A stretch of DNA of 8,142 nucleotides, taken from JBGZFC01 sp041846575 (GTDB taxonomy: Bacteria > Bacteroidota > Bacteroidia > Bacteroidales > Dysgonomonadaceae). Positions 1 to 6,905 of the stretch are shown in pieces (position 1 is the stretch's first letter; the number at the start of each line of letters is the position of its first letter). A program made the position numbers and the translations under genes. The notes beneath the pieces were generated by a model. The model saw only the letters and a list, made by a program, of their open reading frames with translations, was not told the DNA's origin and did not search any database. The stretch is taken from NCBI GenBank assembly GCA_041846575.1, contig JBGZFC010000088.1, positions 1 through 8,142 on the forward strand. The letters are read 5' to 3'.

Positions 1-1531
1 CGTCTTTCACTCTTTTAATCGTACTATCGTAGAATTGAAATGAGAAATTATATGAGGAGATGCTAAAGCAACAGAGCTTTTAATCGTACTATCGTAGAAT
101 TGAAATCGGGGCGTATAGTAACAGTTCAGGATGTAGACACGTCTTTTAATCGTACTATCGTAGAATTGAAATTAGCGTTGGAAGCATCGGGATTGAGTGG
201 CAACCGTTTCTTTTAATCGTACTATCGTAGAATTGAAATTTCAGATTTTAAAAAACAATAACCAACCCTCTTTATCTTTTAATCGTACTATCGTAGAATT
301 GAAATATAAAACGAAGAAAAATGAAAGAATATAGAAAGAAAATCTTTTAATCGTACTATCGTAGAATTGAAATGCCAGCTTATGCCTATCGACAAACTCT
401 CGTACCGCCTTTTAATCGTACTATCGTAGAATTGAAATTTAGTAAGCGCATTAACCGAATTTGGCAGTAAAATCTTTTAATCGTACTATCGTAGAATTGA
501 AATTGCGATAAGCTTCCTGTTTGGCTTTCAGCTCGTCGTAACTTTTAATCGTACTATCGTAGAATTGAAATAGATAAATCTTCGGACTTTTCAACTCACG
601 TTCTTCTCTTTTAATCGTACTATCGTAGAATTGAAATTTCAATAGCGTATCAGCTTTTGTGTTTTCTGTTTGCCTTTTAATCGTACTATCGTAGAATTGA
701 AATGCCAGATATGACAGTATTAGTATAATTATTCTCTTCTTTTAATCGTACTATCGTAGAATTGAAATAAATTTTGATATTTTAACTTATAGTATTTTAT
801 CAACTTTTAATCGTACTATCGTAGAATTGAAATTCGCAAAAGCGGTGTACGAAAAAAAAGGGACAAAAATCTTTTAATCGTACTATCGTAGAATTGAAAT
901 AGGTATAAACTTGTTGCATCACATACCGCCCGCAGCTTTTAATCGTACTATCGTAGAATTGAAACACGGCGTCTGCGATTCGTTGCAGTGTGTCAATTTT
1001 TCTTTTAATCGTACTATCGTAGAATTGAAATAAAAAAACAACACCGATTTATTAGAGCTTTTTGAATCTTTTAATCGTACTATCGTAGAATTGAGACGAC
1101 TCCATATTTGCAAGATATTTCCAAATGCCGATTCTTTTAATCGTACTATCGTAGAATTGAAATAGCAACTCTGACCATTTTTGCATTGTTTCCAATGTAG
1201 GACTTTTAATCGTACTATCGTAGAATTGAAATTAATAAAGTCTTCTACCATGTCATAGCTCGGAAAACTTTTAATCGTACTATCGTAGAATTGAAACAGT
1301 CACAGAAAATGGATTGATATATCATGAGCAAACCTTTTAATCGTACTATCGTAGAATTGAAATATCGAAAAATACACTATCGATTGGCTTGATGATTCTC
1401 TTTTAATCGTACTATCGTAGAATTGAAATTGGTATCACGCTCAATGTTTGAAATTCCAACTTGGACTTTTAATCGTACTATCGTAGAATTGAAACACTCA
1501 TCATATCGATTATTATATCGCCAACACTTCC

Positions 1532-1561
1532 CTTTTAATCGTACTATCGTAGAATTTAAAG
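1532..1561 (+). repeat. Degenerate trailer-end CRISPR repeat
   Basis: This is the last full-length repeat. It differs from the consensus at repeat position 26 (G to T, base 1557) and at position 30 (G instead of T, base 1561), so its 3' end reads ATTTAAAG. Decay of the last repeat is typical of the leader-distal end of an array and supports reading the array left to right. Confidence 0.93.
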
Positions 1562-1595
1562 GCAGGAAGTAAAGCTGCACGAACTTTTAGTCCGT

Positions 1596-1608
1596 CTTTT
1601 AATCGTAC
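1596..1608 (+). repeat. Truncated terminal CRISPR repeat
   Basis: The first 13 bases of the repeat, CTTTTAATCGTAC, are present after a 34-bp final spacer, and the match then stops abruptly. The following bases belong to the reverse strand of a transposase-like fragment. The truncation probably marks a recombination or insertion junction rather than gradual decay, because the 13 remaining bases are perfect. Confidence 0.9.
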
Positions 1609-1757
1609 CTTGTCAGTTCATCCGAAGCCCGAATCTGTCCAAAGGCAGGATTCTCCGTGACAAAAGAAACAACTCGTAGCTCAATCTGAAACTCAATACG
1701 ATTTCTTGGTTATAGGTTTACGTCGTCTTATTTTCCCGTAGCTCTCGCATCACGCAC
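1609..1757 (-). pseudogene. Remnant of an IS transposase (IS481-like), frameshifted and truncated
   Basis: On the minus strand, 1703-1614 encode 30 uninterrupted residues starting NRIEFQIE and ending ENPAFGQIRASDEL. Just upstream, in another frame, 1731-1705 read IRRRKPITK; base 1704 is the extra base separating the two frames. Further upstream, 1749-1735 can be read as ELRE in a third frame. Joined together, this gives ELRE-IRRRKPITK-NRIE...NPAFGQIRASDEL. From memory this matches a helix-turn-helix N-terminal region of IS481-type transposases, which typically carry a conserved RRKP-x-x-x-NR block followed by P-A-x-GQ-x-R-x-x-NEL. The DDE catalytic domain is absent: homology ends within about six bases of the truncated CRISPR repeat. 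No terminal inverted repeats are visible. It cannot make an active enzyme. The family assignment rests on motif memory, not a search. Confidence 0.68.
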
Positions 1758-1762
1758 CGCAT

Positions 1763-3301
1763 CTATTTCTTCCCAAAAAATGCCCCGAAAATGGTTCGTG
1801 TAATGGTTCTTCCTAACTGATAACTTATTTGTCGTTTAGTGCTTTTCCCCACCTGGTCTAACATCTCGCCCAAGATACCACGCTCTTCTTTTTTGCGACG
1901 AGCTTCGGCACGACGAACACGCTCTTCTTCACGAGCAGCTTTTTCGGTTTCCCTTTGTTGTTTTACGCGTTCTTTCTCTTCTTCGGCACGTATCCGTTCC
2001 TCTTCCAACAGATCCTGTTTTTGCGATAGTAATTCAAAAGCCGACTCTCTGTCCACCAAGTCTTCGTAGATTCCGTAGATGAGAGATTGTTTTATTATCT
2101 GTTCTCTTTCGTTTGTTGTGATAGTTCCAATTTGTCCTTGCGGCGGAAGAATGTTGGCACGCTGTACCATTTGCGGTGCACCTTTTTCATCAAGAAACGA
2201 AACTAAAGCTTCACCCGTATTCAGTTCGGTAATTGCCGTTTCGGTGTCAAAGTTTGGATTAGCTCTGAAAGTGTTTGCTGCTACTCGTACCGCTTTTTGG
2301 TCGTTGGGTGTGTATGCTCTTAGAGCGTGTTGCACCCTGTTTCCCAATTGTCCCAGAATGCTTTCCGGAATATCGGCAGGATTTTGTGTGCAAAAATATA
2401 TTCCCACGCCTTTTGAGCGTACCAATCGTACAATTTGCTCCACCTTTTCGAGTAACGGTCTGGGCATATCGTTAAATAGCAAATGTGCTTCATCGAAAAA
2501 GAAAACCAATTTTGGTTTGTCCAAATCTCCCACTTCCGGAAGAGTTTCGTACAAATCGTCTAACATCCACAATAAGAACGTGGTGTAAACGCGTGGCGAA
2601 TTCATTAATTTATCGGCAGCTAAGATATTTATGACACCTTTTCCCTGTTCGGTTTGGATAAAGTCAGTAATTTCCAGATCGGGTTCACCAAAGAATTTGT
2701 CGGCTCCTTCGCTTTCCAACCGTAATAACGCGCGCTGAATAGCTCCGATACTCGCTGGCGAAATGTTTCCATATTTTGTGGTAAACTCTTTTTTGTTGTC
2801 ACCAACGAATTGCACCATTTTTTGTAAATCTTTCAAGTCGATAAGTAATAGATTGTTATCGTCGGCAATTCGGAAAATCATTGAGAGAATGGCTCCCTGT
2901 GTATCGTTCAGTTGCAACAATCGTTCCAGCAAGAGTGGTCCCATAGATGTTATGGTTGTGCGTATCGGGTGTCCCTGTTCGCCGAAGACATCCCAAAATC
3001 TTACCGGAAACGCTTTAAATTCGAAGCCTTTTTCGCTCAAATTATAACTTTCCACTCGTTTTGCAACACTCTCTTTATTTCCTCCTGATTTTGCCACGCC
3101 GGATAAATCACCTTTCATGTCGGCTGCGAAAACGGGCACACCCATGTCGCTAAATGTTTCGGAAAGAGTTTGTAAAGTAACCGTTTTTCCTGTTCCGGTA
3201 GCTCCGGTTATCAATCCGTGTCGGTTTGCCATTTTGGGGATTAGACACACTTCTTGCTCACTGTTTATGGCTACGAAAGCCCGCTTATCATTGTCAAACA
3301 T
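1763..3301 (-). CDS. HerA-like / DUF853 (YjgR-type) ATPase
   Basis: The 512-residue protein is a predicted cytosolic P-loop ATPase of the HerA/FtsK superfamily. Walker A is GATGTGKT at residues 33-40, and Walker B is LVFFFDEAH at 265-273. FCTQNPADIP at 303-312 fits the following sensor region. After the ATPase core, residues about 420-475 are extremely rich in Glu, Arg and Lys with heptad-like spacing, probably a long coiled coil, and the C-terminus is short and hydrophobic-basic (TIFGAFFGKK). Length and layout match the DUF853 family, of which E. coli YjgR (about 500 residues) is a member. The cellular role of that family is not well established; DNA translocation is an inference from the superfamily. 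The ATG at 3301 is supported by the early placement of Walker A and a -7 promoter element about 35 bp upstream. There is no Shine-Dalgarno sequence. It is separate from the neighbouring operon and runs towards the CRISPR array. Confidence 0.93.
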   Translation of the reverse strand: MFDNDKRAFVAINSEQEVCLIPKMANRHGLITGATGTGKTVTLQTLSETFSDMGVPVFAADMKGDLSGVAKSGGNKESVAKRVESYNLSEKGFEFKAFPVRFWDVFGEQGHPIRTTITSMGPLLLERLLQLNDTQGAILSMIFRIADDNNLLLIDLKDLQKMVQFVGDNKKEFTTKYGNISPASIGAIQRALLRLESEGADKFFGEPDLEITDFIQTEQGKGVINILAADKLMNSPRVYTTFLLWMLDDLYETLPEVGDLDKPKLVFFFDEAHLLFNDMPRPLLEKVEQIVRLVRSKGVGIYFCTQNPADIPESILGQLGNRVQHALRAYTPNDQKAVRVAANTFRANPNFDTETAITELNTGEALVSFLDEKGAPQMVQRANILPPQGQIGTITTNEREQIIKQSLIYGIYEDLVDRESAFELLSQKQDLLEEERIRAEEEKERVKQQRETEKAAREEERVRRAEARRKKEERGILGEMLDQVGKSTKRQISYQLGRTITRTIFGAFFGKK

Positions 3302-3643
3302 AATTCTTTAAAGTTTTCTTGATTTCTATTTGGAGCAAAGTTAAAAAATATTTGGGTAAGAAAAACAGATCTATTGCATATTGATGTTTTTTGTAGAAAA
3401 AATAATCGAAAGTTGTGATTTGTCGGATGACCTATGTTTCGGGGTGTTAGACTCGCACATCACAACGCGATTTGTAGAAACGAGGTTTCGACAGATACGG
3501 ATTTATGTGCTGCTTCAACATGTAGCATCTCTTTTTTCGGCACAAAAAATAATACACAATAATATTACATTTCTACATTAAATGTCCAATCACAAACATC
3601 CACAAATCAGCACATTAAAACTATCGGGCAAAAGTGTTGCAAG
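3302..3643. other. 342-bp intergenic region without a recognised gene
   Basis: This gap lies between the end of the acyltransferase gene and the start of the DUF853 gene. It holds the DUF853 promoter candidate at its left end. Positions 3412-3419 (GTTGTGAT) and 3459-3466 (ATCACAAC) form an 8-bp inverted repeat with a 39-base loop, and TTTGTAGAAA occurs near both 3390 and 3471. A 66-codon open frame on the + strand (3381-3581) resembles no protein I know and has no promoter I can see. The central part, roughly 3410-3540, is less AT-rich than its flanks. No tRNA and no obvious intrinsic terminator for the operon to the right was found; a small RNA is possible but not shown. Confidence 0.5.
3336..3343 (-). 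promoter_or_regulatory. Candidate Bacteroidota -7 promoter element for the DUF853 gene
   Basis: On the minus strand these bases read TAACTTTG, matching the Bacteroidota sigma factor -7 consensus TAnnTTTG. The element lies 34 bp before the ATG. Upstream there is only a T-rich stretch and no clear TTTG at the usual 19-20 bp distance, so the -33 part is weak. Confidence 0.45.
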
Positions 3644-4810
3644 TTAATTACTAATCTCACTTTTATTTGTTGCCGCCAAATAATTCTTTACCGTATTGGC
3701 ATACATCTCTATTATTTTCTTGCTTAAAAATGCGGTGTCTTTATTTGGAATATCAATCTTGTCAACTTGTTTATTGATGTATTCGTAAAATCTTTGCACA
3801 TCCTCTTGGGTGTATTTGTTAGCAAATCGATTGTTATTGTTAATGCGGTCGAAGGCAATGTAGTTGATAGGGAAAAATGTGTAATTTCTATGAATTTCGT
3901 TATCAATAATTTCGGCAGTTTTAGTTAGAATTACGCTTTGTTGTTCGTTTCTGTCTATCTTATTAAGTTTTTCATTTATAGATTTGCCAAAATTAAGAAA
4001 TACACGTCCTTTATCTCCGAAAATACCGGTTTGCATATTTTCTAAATCGTCTTTTGGACTCTTTTTATGTTCAGGATTATCTCTTTTCTGTTGAAACTCT
4101 TTTGCTTTTAGATAATCGCAAGGGTCAAACTCATAGGAAATAGAAAATGGAACAATATTGAGAGCCGAAAGAGCTTCAATCGGATTTAGGTTGTCGTATA
4201 AGGCGAGCATTTTCAGCAAGCTTACTTGCGTTTTATCGTCTGAGTCTTTGGCTCTTCCTTCGCGTTGAGCAATCCATACTGATTGCGAACGATTAGCTAT
4301 AGTGTCGTGAATATATTCCGAAAGATGTTTTGATGTTTGCAACATTTCCCTAACAGGGACCTTGCGTTTAACTATAAAACTTTTGTTTAGTCTTACCAAA
4401 TCGTTTATCCAAGGGTAGATAAGCAGATTGTCGCCAATTGCAATTTCGCATGTTGACATCCCGTTTTCCGCAAGCATTATGTTTAGAAAAGCAGAATCAA
4501 GCACAATATCGCGATGATTAGATATGTAAATATGGCTCGTTTCATTGTCGAAATTGTCCAAACCCAAAGCTTTAACGCCTTTCGTGGTGCTATCTATCAG
4601 GTGTTGCAAAATAGGAAACATGATTTTAACCTGGAACTCTTCTACAGTATTGCATTTGAGCATGATATTGCTCATCATGTCCCAACTTACGGGTTTTATT
4701 ATCGGCTCTACAGCCGCTCTCAAACCCTCATTTTGGACTAAATTGGCAATTGTCTGCTTAATTTCGCTGTCTAAGATAGGACGAATATCGTCAAACTTTG
4801 AATCAATCAT
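3644..4810 (-). CDS. PlsC-like glycerophospholipid acyltransferase family protein
   Basis: The 388-residue protein carries the block order of glycerophosphate-type acyltransferases. Motif I is NHRDIVLDS (98-106) with the catalytic histidine at 99. A motif II-like stretch is FIVKRK (145-150), motif III is REGRAKDSDD (183-192) with the EGR signature, and a motif IV-like IVPFSISYEFDP lies at 219-230. These enzymes transfer an acyl chain to lysophosphatidate or a related lipid at the inner membrane; the exact substrate here is unknown. Motif I is H-x5-D rather than the usual H-x4-D, unless Asp101 is the relevant acid. The protein is much longer than typical PlsC (about 240 residues), with extra N- and C-terminal regions. 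No clear membrane segment is seen. The ATG at 4810 lies 12 bp after the ddl stop codon, so it is probably the last gene of the PASTA-rluD-ddl operon. Confidence 0.82.
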   Translation of the reverse strand: MIDSKFDDIRPILDSEIKQTIANLVQNEGLRAAVEPIIKPVSWDMMSNIMLKCNTVEEFQVKIMFPILQHLIDSTTKGVKALGLDNFDNETSHIYISNHRDIVLDSAFLNIMLAENGMSTCEIAIGDNLLIYPWINDLVRLNKSFIVKRKVPVREMLQTSKHLSEYIHDTIANRSQSVWIAQREGRAKDSDDKTQVSLLKMLALYDNLNPIEALSALNIVPFSISYEFDPCDYLKAKEFQQKRDNPEHKKSPKDDLENMQTGIFGDKGRVFLNFGKSINEKLNKIDRNEQQSVILTKTAEIIDNEIHRNYTFFPINYIAFDRINNNNRFANKYTQEDVQRFYEYINKQVDKIDIPNKDTAFLSKKIIEMYANTVKNYLAATNKSEISN

Positions 4811-4822
4811 TAAAATATCGGA

Positions 4823-5800
4823 TTATTTTATATTTATACTCTCTTCAATTATTTCGGTAATGACGTTGGTCATAGACATGCCGGCTGCTGCTACTTGCTG
4901 AGGAATAAAGCTCGTTTCGGTCATTCCGGGTGTTGTGTTTACCTCGAGTAGTTTCGGTTGATTGTCAGAAATAATGTAGTCGGCACGAATAACTCCTTTT
5001 GCATCAATCAAACGGTAAATCTCTTTAGTAAGTTGTTGTATTTGCAGAGTTGATTCTTCCGAGATACGTGCCGGAGTTATCTCTTCAACTTCTCCTTTAT
5101 ACTTTGCATCATAATCGAAAAACTCATTTTTAGGGACTACTTCGGTTACAGGGAGTACGATAATTTCTCCGTTTCTTTTGTAGCAGCCGCAGGTTACTTC
5201 CGTGCCCGAAATAAAACTCTCTATCATAACTTCGGGAGCCTCTTTAAAAGCTACTTCTACAGCTTGTTGTATTTTGTTGACATCTTTTACTTTGGTTGTG
5301 GCAAAACTTGAACCTCCTGCATTAGGTTTTACAAAAACGGGTAATCCCAATCTGGCTGCAACTTCTTCTGAATTTACTTTATCGTGCTGTCTCAGCAGGA
5401 TAGAGTCTGCTATTTTATAACCAAAATTACTGATGAAGTTGTTGAATGCAAATTTGTTGAATGTCATAGAGGAGGCTAATACACCACAATTAGAATAGGG
5501 GATATTAAGCATATCGAAATAACCTTGTAGCAGACCGTCTTCTCCGGGTGTGCCGTGGATGGTAATGTAGGCAAAGTCGAATTTTATGCGACGCTCGTCA
5601 ACGGTAAAGCTGAAATCGTTTTTGTCTATCGGGTAGTTTTGGTTTTGATATTCAACCTCCCAACTCTTTTTATTAATCATTACTTTATATACATGATATT
5701 TTTCTTTGTCGATAAAAGAGTATATACCTTTTGCGCTTTTTTCCGAAACCTCTTTCTCGGAGGAGTAGCCTCCCCATACAATTGCGACTATTTTCTTCAT
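4823..5800 (-). CDS. ddl: D-alanine--D-alanine ligase
   Basis: This cytosolic ATP-grasp ligase joins two D-alanines for the peptidoglycan stem peptide, ahead of MurF. All hallmarks are present in 325 residues: WGGYSSEKEVS at 9-19 (Glu15, as in E. coli DdlB), HGTPGEDG at 82-89, the ATP-grasp VKPNAGGSS at 157-165, FFDYDAKY at 227-234, and EVNTTPGMT at 286-294. By alignment in my head to E. coli DdlB, Ser164 corresponds to Ser150 and Tyr234 to Tyr216. Tyrosine here, rather than phenylalanine, predicts a D-Ala-D-Ala product and not D-Ala-D-Lac, so no intrinsic vancomycin-type change is suggested. The length is normal (about 300-350). The ATG at 5800 is the natural start, because the first strand begins at KKIVAIVWGG. 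It sits 26 bp after rluD and 12 bp before the acyltransferase gene, in one probable operon. Confidence 0.97.
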   Translation of the reverse strand: MKKIVAIVWGGYSSEKEVSEKSAKGIYSFIDKEKYHVYKVMINKKSWEVEYQNQNYPIDKNDFSFTVDERRIKFDFAYITIHGTPGEDGLLQGYFDMLNIPYSNCGVLASSMTFNKFAFNNFISNFGYKIADSILLRQHDKVNSEEVAARLGLPVFVKPNAGGSSFATTKVKDVNKIQQAVEVAFKEAPEVMIESFISGTEVTCGCYKRNGEIIVLPVTEVVPKNEFFDYDAKYKGEVEEITPARISEESTLQIQQLTKEIYRLIDAKGVIRADYIISDNQPKLLEVNTTPGMTETSFIPQQVAAAGMSMTNVITEIIEESINIK

Positions 5801-5826
5801 AAATCTGTTTGGTTGTCAATTTTTAT

Positions 5827-6897
5827 TTATATTGTATCTCGCCCGGCGGTGTAAGAGTTCCACTTTTCAATTACAGATTGGAAATCATCGGGCAGTTCAC
5901 TGTCGAACATCATCTCTTTTTTAGTTCGCGGATGAATAAAACCGAGAGTTTTGGCATGCAAACACTGTCTTGGACAAGTATCGAAACAGTTGAAAATAAA
6001 TTGTTTATACTTGGCAAATGTTGTTCCTCGAAGTATTTCGTTTCCGCCATATCTTTCATCGTTGAATATCGGATGTCCGATATGTTTCATGTGTACCCTT
6101 ATTTGGTGCGTCCTTCCGGTTTCTAATACGCACTCAACAAGTGTAACATAGCCGAAACGTTGTAAAACGTAATAGTGAGTAATGGCTTCTTTTCCCTGCT
6201 CTCCATCGGGAAATACACGCATAAGCAGACGGTCTTTCGGGTCACGTCCGATATTGCCGATAACTGTGCCTTCATCATCTTTTACATTTCCCCATACCAA
6301 TGCGACATATTTACGCTTAGTGGTTTTATTGAAAAACTGTTCCGACAGTTTTGTTTTTGCATCAGGAGTTTTGGCAATAAGCAACAATCCCGATGTGTCT
6401 TTGTCTATCCTGTGTACGAGACCCAAACGAGGGTCATCCATGCTCATTCCCTCTTCAATCTTTAAATGGTATGCAATAGCATTGATAAGCGTACCTGTAT
6501 AATTGCCATGCCCCGGATGTACCACCATATTGGGTGGTTTGTTTATAACCATTAACTCTTCGTCTTCGTAAACAATGTTTAAAGGAATATCCTCCGCAAT
6601 AATTTGCAACTCTCGTCTCGGTCTGTCCATAACCACAGATATAATGTCGAGAGGTTTTATTCTGTAATTCGATTTTACAGGTTTATCATTTACCAAGATG
6701 TAGTTTGCGTCGGCGGCTTGTTGTATTCTGTTTCGGGAAATTCCTTCTATCCGGTCAAACAGATATTTATCTATTCGCAGTAAACTTTGTCCTTTATCTA
6801 CTACAAATCTAAAGTGTTCATATCTTTTTTCGGAATCTTCAACAATAAATTCATCATCCTCGAGAAGATATTCGGTATTTTCAAAATTATTTTCCAA
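5827..6897 (-). CDS. rluD: RluD-family 23S rRNA pseudouridine synthase
   Basis: This 356-residue RluA/RluD-type enzyme converts specific uridines of 23S rRNA to pseudouridine. Residues 1-30 are an acidic extension. An S4 RNA-binding domain follows at about 38-88 (LLRIDKYL, SRNRIQQAA, ILVNDKPVKSNYRI). The catalytic domain contains VINKPPNMVVHPG (117-129), the signature GLVHRIDKDTSGLLL (159-173) with catalytic Asp165, and GRTHQIRVHMKHIGHP (261-276). S4 plus this length fits RluD (helix 69 of 23S rRNA) better than RluA or RluC, but the exact site is inferred. The start codon appears to be TTG at 6897-6895: an in-frame stop lies at 6921-6919, no ATG lies between, and the first internal ATG is codon 90, which would remove the S4 domain. 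It begins 8 bp after the PASTA gene stop and is probably cotranscribed with it. Confidence 0.93.
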   Translation of the reverse strand: MENNFENTEYLLEDDEFIVEDSEKRYEHFRFVVDKGQSLLRIDKYLFDRIEGISRNRIQQAADANYILVNDKPVKSNYRIKPLDIISVVMDRPRRELQIIAEDIPLNIVYEDEELMVINKPPNMVVHPGHGNYTGTLINAIAYHLKIEEGMSMDDPRLGLVHRIDKDTSGLLLIAKTPDAKTKLSEQFFNKTTKRKYVALVWGNVKDDEGTVIGNIGRDPKDRLLMRVFPDGEQGKEAITHYYVLQRFGYVTLVECVLETGRTHQIRVHMKHIGHPIFNDERYGGNEILRGTTFAKYKQFIFNCFDTCPRQCLHAKTLGFIHPRTKKEMMFDSELPDDFQSVIEKWNSYTAGRDTI

Positions 6898-6905
6898 GAT
6901 GCAGA

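Larger units (their letters stand above)
1..1608 (+). CRISPR. CRISPR array, 24 full repeats plus a truncated terminal repeat
   Basis: The 30-bp repeat starts CTTTTAATCG and ends AATTGAAAT. Copies begin at 12, 77, 143, 210, 276, 344, 409, 474, 542, 608, 674, 739, 804, 871, 936, 1002, 1068, 1134, 1203, 1268, 1334, 1400, 1466 and 1532, with a 13-bp partial copy at 1596-1608. Spacers are 34-39 bp and all different. Bases 1-11 are probably the end of a further spacer, so the array continues to the left. Most copies are identical; variants lie in the right part. Degeneration at the right end marks the trailer, and the 3' end ATTGAAAT resembles the 5' crRNA handle of type I-B and some type III repeats. 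Both suggest transcription on the + strand from a leader outside the window. The repeat has little dyad symmetry but contains ATCGTA twice. No cas gene is present, so the subtype is inferred from repeat and spacer size only. No spacer visibly matches the rest of the window. Confidence 0.99.

Noticed and set aside
451..1580. Minus-strand open frames of 63-110 codons with a repeated FNSTIVRLK peptide
   Set aside because: The repeated peptide is only the reverse-strand translation of the CRISPR repeat. The frames stay open by chance when the repeat period is a multiple of three, and they have no start signals or family resemblance.
1..1595. Most spacers can be read as short, plausible peptides in some frame
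   Set aside because: A 36-bp segment is open in at least one of six frames almost always, so this is no evidence for protospacers in coding genes. A database search of the spacers would be needed.
1763..3301. DUF853 ATPase next to a CRISPR array as part of a HerA-type defence system
   Set aside because: HerA defence pairs carry a SIR2, NurA or DUF4297-type partner beside the ATPase, and none is present. The protein has the YjgR-type layout, and a transposase remnant separates it from the array, so the adjacency looks incidental.
1839..3311. Plus-strand open frames of 64-169 codons opposite the DUF853 gene
   Set aside because: They lie antisense to a well-conserved gene, are rich in Ser, Cys and Phe as expected for shadow frames, and match no family.
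3381..3581. Plus-strand 66-codon open frame as a small gene
   Set aside because: No recognisable domain, no promoter or ribosome binding site visible, and in an otherwise AT-rich gap a frame of this length is expected by chance. It is described only within the intergenic entry.
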